This document shows positions 44,227 through 53,766 of a stretch of DNA of 64,000 nucleotides, in pieces. The DNA is from Chryseobacterium salipaludis. GTDB lineage: Bacteria; Bacteroidota; Bacteroidia; Flavobacteriales; Weeksellaceae. The position numbers and the translations under genes are program-made. The first letter of the stretch is position 1. Every line of letters begins with the position of its first letter. The DNA is taken from assembly GCF_022968825.1 (NCBI RefSeq), contig NZ_JALHKS010000001.1:310001-374000 (forward strand), given 5' to 3'. Under the pieces are notes generated by a model. The model did not search any database. It had not been told where the DNA came from and saw only the letters and a list, made by a program, of their open reading frames with translations.

Positions 44227-45501
44227 ATGGACAGACATCAGATTAAAAACCGACACCTGCTTAAACTCCTGGCAGCTTCTGCTGTAGTAAGTTGCGTTAC
44301 CATTCTATTGATTTACGGGGTCAAACTAGTCACTGAACATTTGGAAGAAATACTGTTTGATTGGCTCTTCAGCCGTTCTGCTCTACTGTTTATCATCACA
44401 CCTACCATCGGTATTACCGCCATATATTTTTTGAGGAAATACGCTTTCAAAGGCAGAAAGAACAAGGGAATTACTGAAATCTACAAAACGCTGGATCAGC
44501 GCAAGGAACATTTGCCTTTCTTCAAGATACCTTCGCATTTACTGAACGGAATGCTTACGGTGATATTCGGTGGTTCCACCGGCATCGAGGTATCTTCGGT
44601 CGTAGCATCTGCCACAGTCGGAAATCAGATTCACATTCGCAATTTTGCGGCGAATCAATATAAAAGAGAACTCGTTTGTGCCGGCGTGACGGCTGCCGTG
44701 GCGATACTTTTCGTGAGTCCCATAGCCGGAATGCTTTTCGCGCTGGAAGTTATTTCCCGCAAGGTTCGCAGCACCCTTCTTCTATCCTGTGGAACAGCAG
44801 CGCTGCTCTCGTGGGCGTTTATCTACGTTGCCGGACTTGAACCGCTACTGGCGTTTGAGGACTTCGCGTGGAGTTGGCACGCGATGCCCGGCTTCATTAT
44901 TTTAAGTTTACTGGGTGCACTTCTTTCCGTTTATTTTACGCTGCTGGTAACAAGAATGAAAAGGCTGTTCGGCAATATCAACAACAATTTTATCCGGGTG
45001 AATACGGGTGCCATTGCTGTTGGAGTCGGCTTGTGTGTTTTTCCGGCACTGTACGGTGATTCCTACCATGGTATGCAGGAGGCCATGACCGCTACCGGCA
45101 TTTCTCTGGGTACGCTGGCCATCCTGGCGCTGCTGAAACCATTGGCTGCTTCGCTTACGCTGGGCGCGGGTGGCGACGGCGGTGTCTTTGCGCCGAGCAT
45201 TGTTGCCGGTGCGTTTTTAGGCTTACTGGTCGCGAAGGCGGGAAATATCTATTTAGACTTGAATCTCATCCCGCTGAATTTTGCGTTAGTGGGTGCTGCT
45301 GCTACATTATCCGCCTCTATTTATGCTCCTTTTACCGCGCTTATTCTGGTATGCGGCCTGGCGCCCGGAGGTTTTCAGCTTTTTGTGCCGGTACTGGTGG
45401 GTTGTATTATTGCACGTTACTTTGCGCAGAAAGTGTTGCCTTATAATGTGTACACTTATGATTTCTATCTGAATACACAGGCCTTAAAAAAGACGGAATA
45501 A
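44227..45501 (+). CDS. ClC family chloride channel/antiporter
   Basis: 424 residues from the ATG at 44227; a GTG at 44218 would add three residues. Polytopic membrane protein. The gating-loop position reads GGSTGIEVSSVV: Glu121 aligns with the gating Glu of GREGP, but the flanking Arg, Gly and Pro are replaced. The GxFxP loop is intact in GDGGVFAPSIVAG. ClC proteins exchange chloride for protons or conduct chloride; which of these applies here is unknown. Monocistronic. Confidence 0.88.
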   Translation: MDRHQIKNRHLLKLLAASAVVSCVTILLIYGVKLVTEHLEEILFDWLFSRSALLFIITPTIGITAIYFLRKYAFKGRKNKGITEIYKTLDQRKEHLPFFKIPSHLLNGMLTVIFGGSTGIEVSSVVASATVGNQIHIRNFAANQYKRELVCAGVTAAVAILFVSPIAGMLFALEVISRKVRSTLLLSCGTAALLSWAFIYVAGLEPLLAFEDFAWSWHAMPGFIILSLLGALLSVYFTLLVTRMKRLFGNINNNFIRVNTGAIAVGVGLCVFPALYGDSYHGMQEAMTATGISLGTLAILALLKPLAASLTLGAGGDGGVFAPSIVAGAFLGLLVAKAGNIYLDLNLIPLNFALVGAAATLSASIYAPFTALILVCGLAPGGFQLFVPVLVGCIIARYFAQKVLPYNVYTYDFYLNTQALKKTE

Positions 45502-45511
45502 ACAAGCTAAT

Positions 45512-46534
45512 TTATATAGGCTCAAAGGTCATTTTCAGGATTTTGTTTTTGCCGGCGAGCACAGCTGTGTTCCGGTCCACCCAGGCGCAGACATATAATC
45601 CTTTCTCATCAGAAATAATGTTCCAGGATTTTCCGCCATCTGCAGAATATTCCACCATTTGGTCTCCGACTGCGAGGATATCGTTGCCATGCGATCCGGG
45701 CCGGTATTGTACACACGTTTTATAGCCACCATTCTTTCCGGAAGCACGAATCTGCCAGGTTTTACCGCCATCGCTGGTTGTGGCGATATTGTTACGATTT
45801 TCCTTCTGTTTCCTATAATCACCACCGACCGCAATCCCTTTTTTAGCGTTATAAAAATCAATAGCATAGATTCCCTGCGTAGAATTTCCCTGCACAAAAG
45901 GCGTTTCAAAGATTTGCGTCGCGCCGGTCTTTTTATGATATCGAAAAATCCGTGCAACTGCGCCTCCTGTTGCGAGCCAGACATAATCACCGGCTGAGGC
46001 AATGTTGGAATTACTGGCCGCAAAGGCTGCTTCTCCCGTTTTCATTTGTAAAACAGGTGCCAGGGGTTTTAATTCAGGAAAATCAGCATCTTTAAGACGG
46101 CTCCATTGCAAGACCAGATCTTCCGCCGGATCGCTGAAGGTATAAAAGTATCCGTCTGAATAATGCAGGGCATCATAAAAAGCAGTAGCAGCCGCATCTG
46201 TTACGCCGGACGTTACTGTCAGGTCTTTTTTAGCAATACGAAAAATGTGGGCGGGGCTTTCGATATTAATGATATAAAAAGCAGCATCATTCTGTGCCAG
46301 GGTACGAAACTGAAGATCTGTCGGCGCTACTTTGATTTGCTTGCGCTCCGCCGGATTGGCAATATCTACGTACCCAAACTTAGAAGCGGTCCCGGTGTAC
46401 CAAACTTTACCGTCCCAGATTTCGAGTGCGCGAATAGAAACATCATCTTCCAGCAGTGTTTCTTTACGGACTTTTTGACCAAATGAAATTGCCAATGTGT
46501 TCACTAAACAAAGAAATATCAAAACCTTTTTCAT
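45512..46534 (-). CDS. Secreted BNR/YCF48-like beta-propeller protein
   Basis: 340 residues. Signal peptide (MKKVLIFLCLVNTLAISFGQ), then repeated blades with Asp-box-like motifs: TSDGGKTWQIRA and SADGGKSWNIIS, plus looser earlier repeats. The family resembles the photosystem-assembly-like sialidase-type propellers annotated as oxidoreductase or YCF48-related; in Bacteroidota the function is unknown. It has 10 bp to the converging ClC stop. A terminator of the next gene upstream (amino acid permease) separates the units. Confidence 0.8.
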   Translation of the reverse strand: MKKVLIFLCLVNTLAISFGQKVRKETLLEDDVSIRALEIWDGKVWYTGTASKFGYVDIANPAERKQIKVAPTDLQFRTLAQNDAAFYIINIESPAHIFRIAKKDLTVTSGVTDAAATAFYDALHYSDGYFYTFSDPAEDLVLQWSRLKDADFPELKPLAPVLQMKTGEAAFAASNSNIASAGDYVWLATGGAVARIFRYHKKTGATQIFETPFVQGNSTQGIYAIDFYNAKKGIAVGGDYRKQKENRNNIATTSDGGKTWQIRASGKNGGYKTCVQYRPGSHGNDILAVGDQMVEYSADGGKSWNIISDEKGLYVCAWVDRNTAVLAGKNKILKMTFEPI

Positions 46535-46553
46535 GGTATAAACTTAAAAAAAA

Positions 46554-46572
46554 TCCCGCTGCAGGAGCGGGA
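46554..46572 (-). terminator. Terminator after the amino acid permease gene
   Basis: 7-bp stem TCCCGCT / AGCGGGA with a 5-nt loop, preceded on the plus strand by an A run (T run on the minus transcript). Confidence 0.8.
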
Positions 46573-46582
46573 ATATAAACTG

Positions 46583-48262
46583 TTATTTCTTTTTGTACTT
46601 AAGGAAATAATATCCGTACAATACCGTGTGCACAACTATCATTATAACCGAGAAGATAATCAGTCCGCTGTCATCGGTTTCTGCATTCTGATGGTGCAGA
46701 TACGTCAGAACGGCCAGCACGATGGTGAGAATCGCTCCCGAAATAGCACTTACGGTGTAATTCTTCGGATTTTCGGTGGTGCTGTTATGCTTCCCTAAGA
46801 TTGAGTTGCGAATGCCGCGGTACAGATACACATCCAGACCAATCATCATCCAGCAGACCAAGCGGATCCAGGTATCAAACGGCAGGAAGGCCATCATCCC
46901 GAAACATACCAGAATTCCCAGAACCGGAATAAGCGGTACGAGTGGCGTACGGAAAGCACGCGGCGCATCTGGCTGCGTTTTTCTGAGTACCAGAACACCG
47001 GCACAAACCAGGATGAAGGCAAACAGAGTTCCGATACTCGTCATCTCGCCGACCACACGACCCGGAATAAACGCCGCAAATAAACTCACGAAAACAAGGA
47101 AGAAAATATTGGATTTGTACGGTGTACGGAATTTCGGATGCACTTCACTAAATACTTTTGGCAACAGGCCATCTTTACTCATGGAATAAAAAACACGGCT
47201 TTGCCCCATCAGCATTACCAGAATTACCGAAGCGTATCCTAACAAAATTGCTAAAATAATAGAGGTATTCAACCACGGATAAGCAGGTACAACCGTACCG
47301 TTCACCACCTCGCCCATCGCATCAATCGCAATAGCTACCGGTGCCAGGTGATCGCCACCGCCGCCGGCCGTAAAGGTTTTGTAGTGCGTAACACCCACCA
47401 TTACATAAGCGAAAATAATATAGAGTACGGTACAAATCAAAAGGGAACCCATGATCCCGATCGGCATCGACTTTTTCGGATCTTTTGTTTCCTGGGCAGC
47501 GGTAGATACGGCATCAAACCCGATGTAGGCAAAGAAGACGACCGCGGCAGCCCGTATGACGCCGGTCCAGCCGTATTCACCGAACTTGCCGGTGTTCTCC
47601 GGAATCAGCGGTGTCAGGTTTTCCGGACGCACATATTTAAAACCAACTACGATGAAGACAATAACAATGGAAACCTTCAGGATAACAATCAATGTATTCA
47701 CAAACGCAGACTCGCTGGTGCCTTTGATCAGCACCAAGGACATGATGGTCACGATGAACACGGCCGGCAGGTTGATGAGCCCCATCTCGCCGGTAGAGGT
47801 TACATCAAACGGCGTTGTCATCAGCGCTTCCGGCAAGGCGACGCCAAAATTGGAGAAGAATTTTCCGAGATAGCCGGACCAACTCGAGGCTACCGTGGCA
47901 GCGCCCACCGCGTATTCCAGCACCAGGTCCCAGCCGATAATCCAGGCAATAAATTCGCCCATGGTGGCATACGAATAGGTATAGGCACTCCCGGCTACAG
48001 GAATCATCGAGGCGAATTCCGCATAACACAGACCGGCGAAAGCACAGCCGATGGCAGCGATGATAAATGAGATCATAATTCCGGGACCCGCATAATTTGC
48101 GGCGGCCATGCCGGTAATCGAAAAAAGGCCGGCTCCGATGATGGCACCGATTCCTAAGGCGACCAGCGAAGCAGAAGAGAGGGTTTTTTTCAGCCCCTTT
48201 TCCGATTCATCTGCTTCTGACAGCAACTGCGTAAGGGACTTCGTTCTCCAAAGATTTGACAT
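46583..48262 (-). CDS. APC-superfamily amino acid permease
   Basis: 559 residues. APC signature GIGAIIGAGLFSITGMAAANYAG near 38-60, GLCYAEFASMIPVAGSAYTY near 97-116, and about 12-14 helices. Closest in style to the cationic amino acid transporter / YfnA group by length and by the C-terminal extra helices (SAISGAILTIVLAVLTYLH). It imports amino acids across the inner membrane; substrate unassigned. Monocistronic. Confidence 0.92.
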   Translation of the reverse strand: MSNLWRTKSLTQLLSEADESEKGLKKTLSSASLVALGIGAIIGAGLFSITGMAAANYAGPGIMISFIIAAIGCAFAGLCYAEFASMIPVAGSAYTYSYATMGEFIAWIIGWDLVLEYAVGAATVASSWSGYLGKFFSNFGVALPEALMTTPFDVTSTGEMGLINLPAVFIVTIMSLVLIKGTSESAFVNTLIVILKVSIVIVFIVVGFKYVRPENLTPLIPENTGKFGEYGWTGVIRAAAVVFFAYIGFDAVSTAAQETKDPKKSMPIGIMGSLLICTVLYIIFAYVMVGVTHYKTFTAGGGGDHLAPVAIAIDAMGEVVNGTVVPAYPWLNTSIILAILLGYASVILVMLMGQSRVFYSMSKDGLLPKVFSEVHPKFRTPYKSNIFFLVFVSLFAAFIPGRVVGEMTSIGTLFAFILVCAGVLVLRKTQPDAPRAFRTPLVPLIPVLGILVCFGMMAFLPFDTWIRLVCWMMIGLDVYLYRGIRNSILGKHNSTTENPKNYTVSAISGAILTIVLAVLTYLHHQNAETDDSGLIIFSVIMIVVHTVLYGYYFLKYKKK

Positions 48263-48282
48263 TTGATTTTTTTTAAGATTTC

Positions 48283-48290
48283 CAAAAATA
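48283..48290 (-). promoter_or_regulatory. -7 promoter element of the amino acid permease gene
   Basis: TATTTTTG on the minus strand, 20 nt before the ATG at 48262. Confidence 0.6.
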
Positions 48291-48496
48291 TAAAATTTAA
48301 TAAATATTAACGTATTTTCGGCATATTCTTTTCAGATTTAGTTTCTCCGCGCACTCTTTAGCACTGAAACACACTGCGAACGTGCAATCTATTATTTTAT
48401 TCTCTTTTGTTTTATTAAAAGTGATTTCGGCAACAAACCGCACTTCCGGCAGCAAAATGTAAGATTAATTGTAGTTCGCCCACTTTCATTTTATAC

Positions 48497-48504
48497 TATC
48501 TTTG
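48497..48504 (+). promoter_or_regulatory. -7 promoter element of pnuC, possibly leaderless
   Basis: TATCTTTG, 5 nt before the pnuC ATG. Confidence 0.6.
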
Positions 48505-48509
48505 GCTTC

Positions 48510-49169
48510 ATGAATTTTTATGAACTCTTCCTGCAGCCGTATGAATCCTATGCCGGGTATCAGATTGCGCTGGAGGCCATTGCTACTATTTTTGGTTTAC
48601 TGAGTGTTTTCTTTTCGATCAGAAAAAACATCTGGGTGTATCCCACCGGCATTATCTCCACCGCGATTTATGTTTATATTTTGTTTGTGTTTGGGCTGCT
48701 GGGCGATATGATGATTAACGTGTATTACACAGCAATGAGTATTTACGGCTGGATACTCTGGTCTAAAAGTTCGGACGATCACGTTCATGTTTTTGTATCC
48801 AAAACCACACGCCGGGAGTGGATATATTCCTCACTTTTGTTCGTACTCAGCCTGGCACTGGTTACTTTGGTCTATTATTATAAACCGATTTTGGATGACG
48901 GTTATGCCTCGGCGCAACTGGGTCTGTATCACCTGGATTGGGCGAATTGGCTGGATGTCTTCACGACGGCAATCTTCCTGGTTGGAATGTTTTTAATGGC
49001 ACGACGCCGGATCGAAAACTGGATTTTCTGGATTGTGGGCGACCTGATCAGTGTTCCGATGATGATTTACAAGGGTCTGGGAATAACTTCCGTGCAATAC
49101 TTTATTTTCACCATCATGGCAGTGATCGGTTACCGCGAATGGCTCCGGAGCGCCCGATCCAAAGCCTGA
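48510..49169 (+). CDS. pnuC: PnuC-type nicotinamide riboside transporter
   Basis: 219 residues, seven hydrophobic segments. Family signatures: IWVYPTGIISTAIYVYILF, NVYYTAMSIYGWILWSK (the YxxxxxYGWxxW signature) and the C-terminal W.VGDLISVPMMIYKGL. Imports nicotinamide riboside for NAD synthesis; the substrate could also be thiamine (PnuT) because no kinase gene is adjacent. Promoter -7 box ends 5 nt before the ATG, so the mRNA may be leaderless. Confidence 0.9.
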   Translation: MNFYELFLQPYESYAGYQIALEAIATIFGLLSVFFSIRKNIWVYPTGIISTAIYVYILFVFGLLGDMMINVYYTAMSIYGWILWSKSSDDHVHVFVSKTTRREWIYSSLLFVLSLALVTLVYYYKPILDDGYASAQLGLYHLDWANWLDVFTTAIFLVGMFLMARRRIENWIFWIVGDLISVPMMIYKGLGITSVQYFIFTIMAVIGYREWLRSARSKA

Positions 49170-49220
49170 TTTTGGGAAGTATTTAACACCTTGGCTTTTC
49201 CGCTGCTTTACCGCATTAAT

Positions 49221-49228
49221 TATCTTTG
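49221..49228 (+). promoter_or_regulatory. -7 promoter element of dapF
   Basis: TATCTTTG, 50 nt before the dapF ATG; the leader is ~45 nt. Confidence 0.55.
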
Positions 49229-49278
49229 CGTCCGTTCGCAATGCCTCTCCGGCATGTGAGCTTAAAAAAATATAATGT

Positions 49279-50043
49279 ATGGTACAGTTTCATAAATACC
49301 AGGGCACCGGTAATGACTTCATTATGGTGGACAACCGCAGCCTGGAATTCTACAAAGAGAAAGCGTATATCAGAAAATTATGCGACCGCCGTTTCGGGAT
49401 TGGTGCTGATGGCCTGATCCTGCTCGAAAATACGCCGGAAGCTGATTTTAAAATGGTATATTATAATGCCGATGGCGGCGAAAGTTCCATGTGTGGTAAC
49501 GGCGGACGTTGTATTGTTGCCTTCGCGGCTTATTTGGAAATCATTACCTACGCTACCCGCTTTATTGCTGCAGATGGTTTGCACGAGGCTACATTAAAAA
49601 ACGGAAAGGTAAAACTTAAAATGTCTGATGTAGCTGAGTGGCATACGGACGGTGATGATTTTGTCCTGAATACCGGCTCACCGCATTATGTGCGCTTTGT
49701 GGAGGACGCAAAAAACACAGATGTGCCGGTACTTGGTAACAAAATCAGGAATTCTGCGACATACTGTGCTGAAGGTATTAATGTGAACTTTGCCGAAAAG
49801 CGCGGAAACAATGAATTGTTCGTAAGAACGTACGAGCGCGGTGTGGAAGATGAAACTTACAGCTGCGGAACCGGTGCCACTGCCGCCGCACTGATGTTTC
49901 TGAAAGACCATGACACAGACCATGTGACTGTGGAAGTCCCCGGCGGGCGTTTGTTCGTCTATGCAAAGCAAAACGGCGCAGGATTTTCCGACATCTGGCT
50001 GGAAGGGCCGGCCGCTCATGTTTTTACCGGATTTATTAACTGA
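49279..50043 (+). CDS. dapF: Diaminopimelate epimerase
   Basis: 254 residues. Two catalytic cysteines: C72 in SSMCGNGGRCIV and C196 in TYSCGTGATAAAL; N-terminal FHKYQGTGNDFIMVDNR. Converts LL- to meso-diaminopimelate for lysine and peptidoglycan synthesis. The mltG gene follows 12 bp later in the same operon. Confidence 0.96.
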   Translation: MVQFHKYQGTGNDFIMVDNRSLEFYKEKAYIRKLCDRRFGIGADGLILLENTPEADFKMVYYNADGGESSMCGNGGRCIVAFAAYLEIITYATRFIAADGLHEATLKNGKVKLKMSDVAEWHTDGDDFVLNTGSPHYVRFVEDAKNTDVPVLGNKIRNSATYCAEGINVNFAEKRGNNELFVRTYERGVEDETYSCGTGATAAALMFLKDHDTDHVTVEVPGGRLFVYAKQNGAGFSDIWLEGPAAHVFTGFIN

Positions 50044-50055
50044 TTTTGAGATTGT

Positions 50056-51090
50056 ATGAAATACAGTAAAGTGCTGCTTGCCGTGATAGCGGTTGTTTTC
50101 GCGGTTGCTGCTTTCTTCGGATATCGTTATTACCAGCTTTATTTTGCTAATAACGTCGCGAAAGAAGGATACGTGCTGATTCCGCATACGGCTACTTTTG
50201 CCTCCATCCTGGACAGCATTACTCCCTACGTGGAAGACCGCGAAGCATTTAAAAAAGTGGCAAAAGATAAAAATATGGACCGGGTATTTAAGGCGGGGCG
50301 CTATAAAATAAATGCCGGCACCGGAAATACCGATCTCGTCAATATGATCAAAGCCGGAAACCAGACAGAAGATAAATTCCGGATTGGTGATTTTTACAGC
50401 GTGTACCAGATGGTAGGACGCGTAGCCAAGAAAACGGAAGCGGATTCTGCCACCTTCGCAAAAGAACTGAACCAAATCGCCGTGGAGAAAGGTTTCAGCG
50501 ATGCAGAAGATTTGAAGAGATATTTCTTTATCGATACCTATCATTTTTTCTGGACCGTATCGCCCGCGGAATTCTTCAAAACTTTCGAAAAACAATATGA
50601 AGATTTCTGGACACCGGAAAGACTTCAGAAAGAAAAAGAACTTGGTTTATCCAGAGCGCAGGTGTATGCACTTGCCTCTTTAGTTTATAAAGAAACCGGC
50701 GGCAAGCCCGATGAGATGAAAACTGTGGCCGGCCTGTACCTGAACCGCCACCGCAAAGGGATGAAACTGCAAAGTGACCCAACGGTTATTTACGCTGTCA
50801 GCAAGGCAGAAAACTTTAAAAACCCGCCTTTGAAAAGAGTTTTTTATAAACACCTGCGAGAACCATCACCTTATAACACCTACTATTCTGCCGGAATTCC
50901 GCCGGGGCCGATTTGCGTGGTTGACCAGTCTTCGGTAGAAGCTGTGCTGAATGCGGAAAATAACAATCACATTTATATGTGCGCTGATCCCGCGCGGCCG
51001 GGTTATCACAAATTTACGGCGAGTGCAGAAGAGCATGCCATCAATGCCAAAGAATACCAGGACTGGCTGAATGCCAGAAACATCCGGTGA
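50056..51090 (+). CDS. mltG: Endolytic transglycosylase MltG
   Basis: 344 residues. N-terminal membrane anchor (VLLAVIAVVFAVAAFFGY, residues ~6-23), then a LysM-like part and the YceG catalytic domain: SLVYKETGGKPDEM with catalytic Glu213, GLYLNRHRKGMKLQSDPTV, and GPICVVDQSSVEAVLNA. Cleaves nascent peptidoglycan glycan strands. Co-transcribed with dapF, a shared cell-wall theme. Confidence 0.93.
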   Translation: MKYSKVLLAVIAVVFAVAAFFGYRYYQLYFANNVAKEGYVLIPHTATFASILDSITPYVEDREAFKKVAKDKNMDRVFKAGRYKINAGTGNTDLVNMIKAGNQTEDKFRIGDFYSVYQMVGRVAKKTEADSATFAKELNQIAVEKGFSDAEDLKRYFFIDTYHFFWTVSPAEFFKTFEKQYEDFWTPERLQKEKELGLSRAQVYALASLVYKETGGKPDEMKTVAGLYLNRHRKGMKLQSDPTVIYAVSKAENFKNPPLKRVFYKHLREPSPYNTYYSAGIPPGPICVVDQSSVEAVLNAENNNHIYMCADPARPGYHKFTASAEEHAINAKEYQDWLNARNIR

Positions 51091-51197
51091 GGCGCTGTTT
51101 GATATTATGTTAAAAACCCTTTATTCATCGCTGTTTGCGTGAAAACTGGATTTAACTTTTTAAGGAAAAGACAATCTGTATACTTTAAACTATCTAT

Positions 51198-53711
51198 ATG
51201 AGGAACAAAACTGAGATTTCAACCGTCGTGAGAAAGCGGGCCCTGGGTCTTACTTTTGTGCTGAGCGCCGCGAGTCTGGCCTTCGCACAGGAAAAATTAA
51301 ACATCAATGGGAAAATTGTGGACAAGCAGAACCAGCCGGTTCCCTACGCTTCAGTTACTTTCAGTAACAAGGCCAATAAAATGTTCAGCGATGCTGCTTT
51401 GACCGATGAGAAAGGAAACTATCAGCTTAATCTGGTCCCGGGCAATTATGATGTAATCATTGAAGCTATTGATTATAAAAAGAGTACCGTAGCACGGGAT
51501 ATCAGAACAGGCGGCAGCCTGGGTTCCTTTACCATTGAAAGCGAAAGTTCCGCAACATTAACGAAAACGCAGGATATCCAGGGTGTCACCATTACCGCAG
51601 CCAGCTCCAAGCCGTACCGCGTGGAACTGGACAAAAAAGTATATGACCCGTCAACCGATGTGATCAGCAAGGGCGGAAACCTGCAGGATGTTTTGAATAA
51701 TGTTCCTTCTGTTTCAGTAGATGCAGATGGAACGGTAAATATGCGCGGAAGCTCGAATGTGAAATTCCTGATCAACGGAAAACCTTCTTCTTTACTGGGT
51801 ATTGATGATGGCGCGAACGCCCTGCAATCTATCCCGGCGGAGCAAATTGAGCGGATTGAAGTGATTACCAATCCATCTTCGAAGTTTGAAGCCAGCGGAA
51901 CGGCAGGGATCTTAAATATTATTTTAAAGAAAACAGCCCGCGTTGGGTTTAACGGAAGTGTAACAGGCGCCCTGGGGTATTTACCACAAACCAGCCTGAA
52001 CACCAACTTAAGCTGGAGACGCGGCGACTGGATCTGGTTTGTGAACGGCGGCGGCGGTTACCGCGAGCGTGAAGGTAAAAATGACACCTTTACGACCAAT
52101 TTATTGAATGGACAGGCTACTGATTTTGAAGCCTCTAACAGTACTAGCAACAGTAAGAGCGAATTCTATAATATTAATACCGGATTCAGCCGCGATCTTT
52201 CGGAAAAAACATCTGTAAACCTGTCCGTGCTGGCCAGAACTTTTAATAACAACAATGAGAACACGGTGGAGAATATTGCCTATGACGGTAATATGAATCT
52301 TCTTCGTGCTGAAAATACCTTAAGCAAAGGAAATTCTGAATCCACTGCGCTGCAGGGAGATGTGGGTCTGGACCATAAATTCAATGAGCAGGGCCACCAG
52401 ATTTCTGTTTCGTTCAGTGCCCAGTCCAACAAGTCGAACGGAGATGAGAATGTGGATAATTCCGTTCTCTTCGACCTTCCGTACAACAGCACTTCCTTTA
52501 ACAATAACCGCAGTACTACCTATATTGGCAAGATAGATTATGAGCTTCCGATTGGGGAAGCCTCGAAAATTGAAGCAGGTTACCGCCTGGATGCGAATGA
52601 CAACAAATACAGCTTTACGAATGCGGACGATTTCAACAGTGCCGGCGTAGTTGCAGTACTGCCTGATTTCAGCGGTGATTCCCGCTACGATGAAAAGATA
52701 AATGCACTCTACGGACAGTTTAAGAGCAAAACCGGAAAGCTCGGTTATCAGCTTGGTTTGCGTGCGGAGTTTACTAATCTGGATATTGACTTCAGCAATC
52801 AGGCAGGCAAAAGTTTCGATAAAAACAAAAACTATGTTGATTTCTTCCCAAGCGTTTTCCTGAGTTATGACCTGGGCGAAAAAAACAATCAACTATTGGT
52901 GAACTACAGCCGCCGGATCAACCGTCCGCGTTCCTGGTTCCTGACGCCTTTCCCAAACAGCATTTCGAACAGAAGAAACATCTTCCAGGGAAATCCGGAT
53001 CTGGATCCGCAATACACTGACTCTTTCGAAGTGGGTTACGCTTTCCAAAAGAAGAGCATCACTATTAACCCAACTGTATATTACCGCCACACCAGTGGAG
53101 AAACGCAAATCGTTGTGAAAAGAGATGCAGATGACCCTCGTTTTTTCATGAGTATGCCGTTTAATGTGGGCCAGGCGCAGCGTTATGGTTTGGATATCAA
53201 CGGAACCGCAGACCTCTTCAAATGGTGGAAAATTATGGGGAGTGTGGATCTGTACGGATATAAAGTAGAAGGTGTTTTCGATGACTTAACCTATGTTGAT
53301 GAGCCGATAGATTATGCCGGAACAGGTTTTTCCACGCGTGCCAGATTGAGCAACACGTTCAGAATTGACAAAACATTCAGCGTACAGCTACAAGGCTTTT
53401 ACCGCGGTGGCGAAAAAACGGCAGCCAGTGAGCGCGAACCAATGTATATGGCCAGTTTGGGACTATCCAAAACCGTGTGGAACGGCAACGGAACATTTAC
53501 CTTTAATGTTCAGGACTTGTTCAACACCGGAGGTTTCAACCGTACGCAGATCAACCCGACCTTTATCCGCGAAACTACAATGAAGTGGAATCCGCGACAG
53601 GTGAATCTGTCCTTTACCTACCGTTTTAAACAGGGTGATAAAGTGGAACAGAAACGCAAGCCGCGTAATGACCGTGCTGAAATGGGCGACGACGAGATGC
53701 CGCCAATGTGA
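51198..53711 (+). CDS. TonB-dependent receptor-like outer-membrane beta-barrel protein
   Basis: 837 residues. N-terminal signal (ending SLAFAQ, ~31), a carboxypeptidase-like regulatory domain (~33-115: NINGKIVDKQNQPVPYASVT), a plug with LNNVPSVSVDADGTVNMRGS and ERIEVITNPSSKFEASG, then a large barrel of the outer-membrane beta-barrel family 3 type. The C-terminus extends past the barrel (FRFKQGDKVEQKRKPRND). Ligand unknown; lacking a paired SusD or specific neighbour, no substrate is suggested. Ends at a strong bidirectional terminator. Confidence 0.88.
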   Translation: MRNKTEISTVVRKRALGLTFVLSAASLAFAQEKLNINGKIVDKQNQPVPYASVTFSNKANKMFSDAALTDEKGNYQLNLVPGNYDVIIEAIDYKKSTVARDIRTGGSLGSFTIESESSATLTKTQDIQGVTITAASSKPYRVELDKKVYDPSTDVISKGGNLQDVLNNVPSVSVDADGTVNMRGSSNVKFLINGKPSSLLGIDDGANALQSIPAEQIERIEVITNPSSKFEASGTAGILNIILKKTARVGFNGSVTGALGYLPQTSLNTNLSWRRGDWIWFVNGGGGYREREGKNDTFTTNLLNGQATDFEASNSTSNSKSEFYNINTGFSRDLSEKTSVNLSVLARTFNNNNENTVENIAYDGNMNLLRAENTLSKGNSESTALQGDVGLDHKFNEQGHQISVSFSAQSNKSNGDENVDNSVLFDLPYNSTSFNNNRSTTYIGKIDYELPIGEASKIEAGYRLDANDNKYSFTNADDFNSAGVVAVLPDFSGDSRYDEKINALYGQFKSKTGKLGYQLGLRAEFTNLDIDFSNQAGKSFDKNKNYVDFFPSVFLSYDLGEKNNQLLVNYSRRINRPRSWFLTPFPNSISNRRNIFQGNPDLDPQYTDSFEVGYAFQKKSITINPTVYYRHTSGETQIVVKRDADDPRFFMSMPFNVGQAQRYGLDINGTADLFKWWKIMGSVDLYGYKVEGVFDDLTYVDEPIDYAGTGFSTRARLSNTFRIDKTFSVQLQGFYRGGEKTAASEREPMYMASLGLSKTVWNGNGTFTFNVQDLFNTGGFNRTQINPTFIRETTMKWNPRQVNLSFTYRFKQGDKVEQKRKPRNDRAEMGDDEMPPM

Positions 53712-53717
53712 TAAATA

Positions 53718-53747
53718 GCAAGCCCCGAAATATTTCGGGGCTTGCTT
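53718..53747. terminator. Bidirectional terminator between the receptor and galE
   Basis: Perfect 30-bp palindrome (AGCAAGCCCCGAAAT and its complement, no spacer), 6 bp past the receptor stop and 19 bp before the galE stop, with T-rich flanks on both sides. Confidence 0.92.
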
Positions 53748-53766
53748 TATTTTGAATTAAAACCTT

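Noticed and set aside
49678-50595. 305-codon minus-strand open frame over dapF and mltG
   Set aside because: It spans two genes with clear catalytic residues; the antisense product has no domain.
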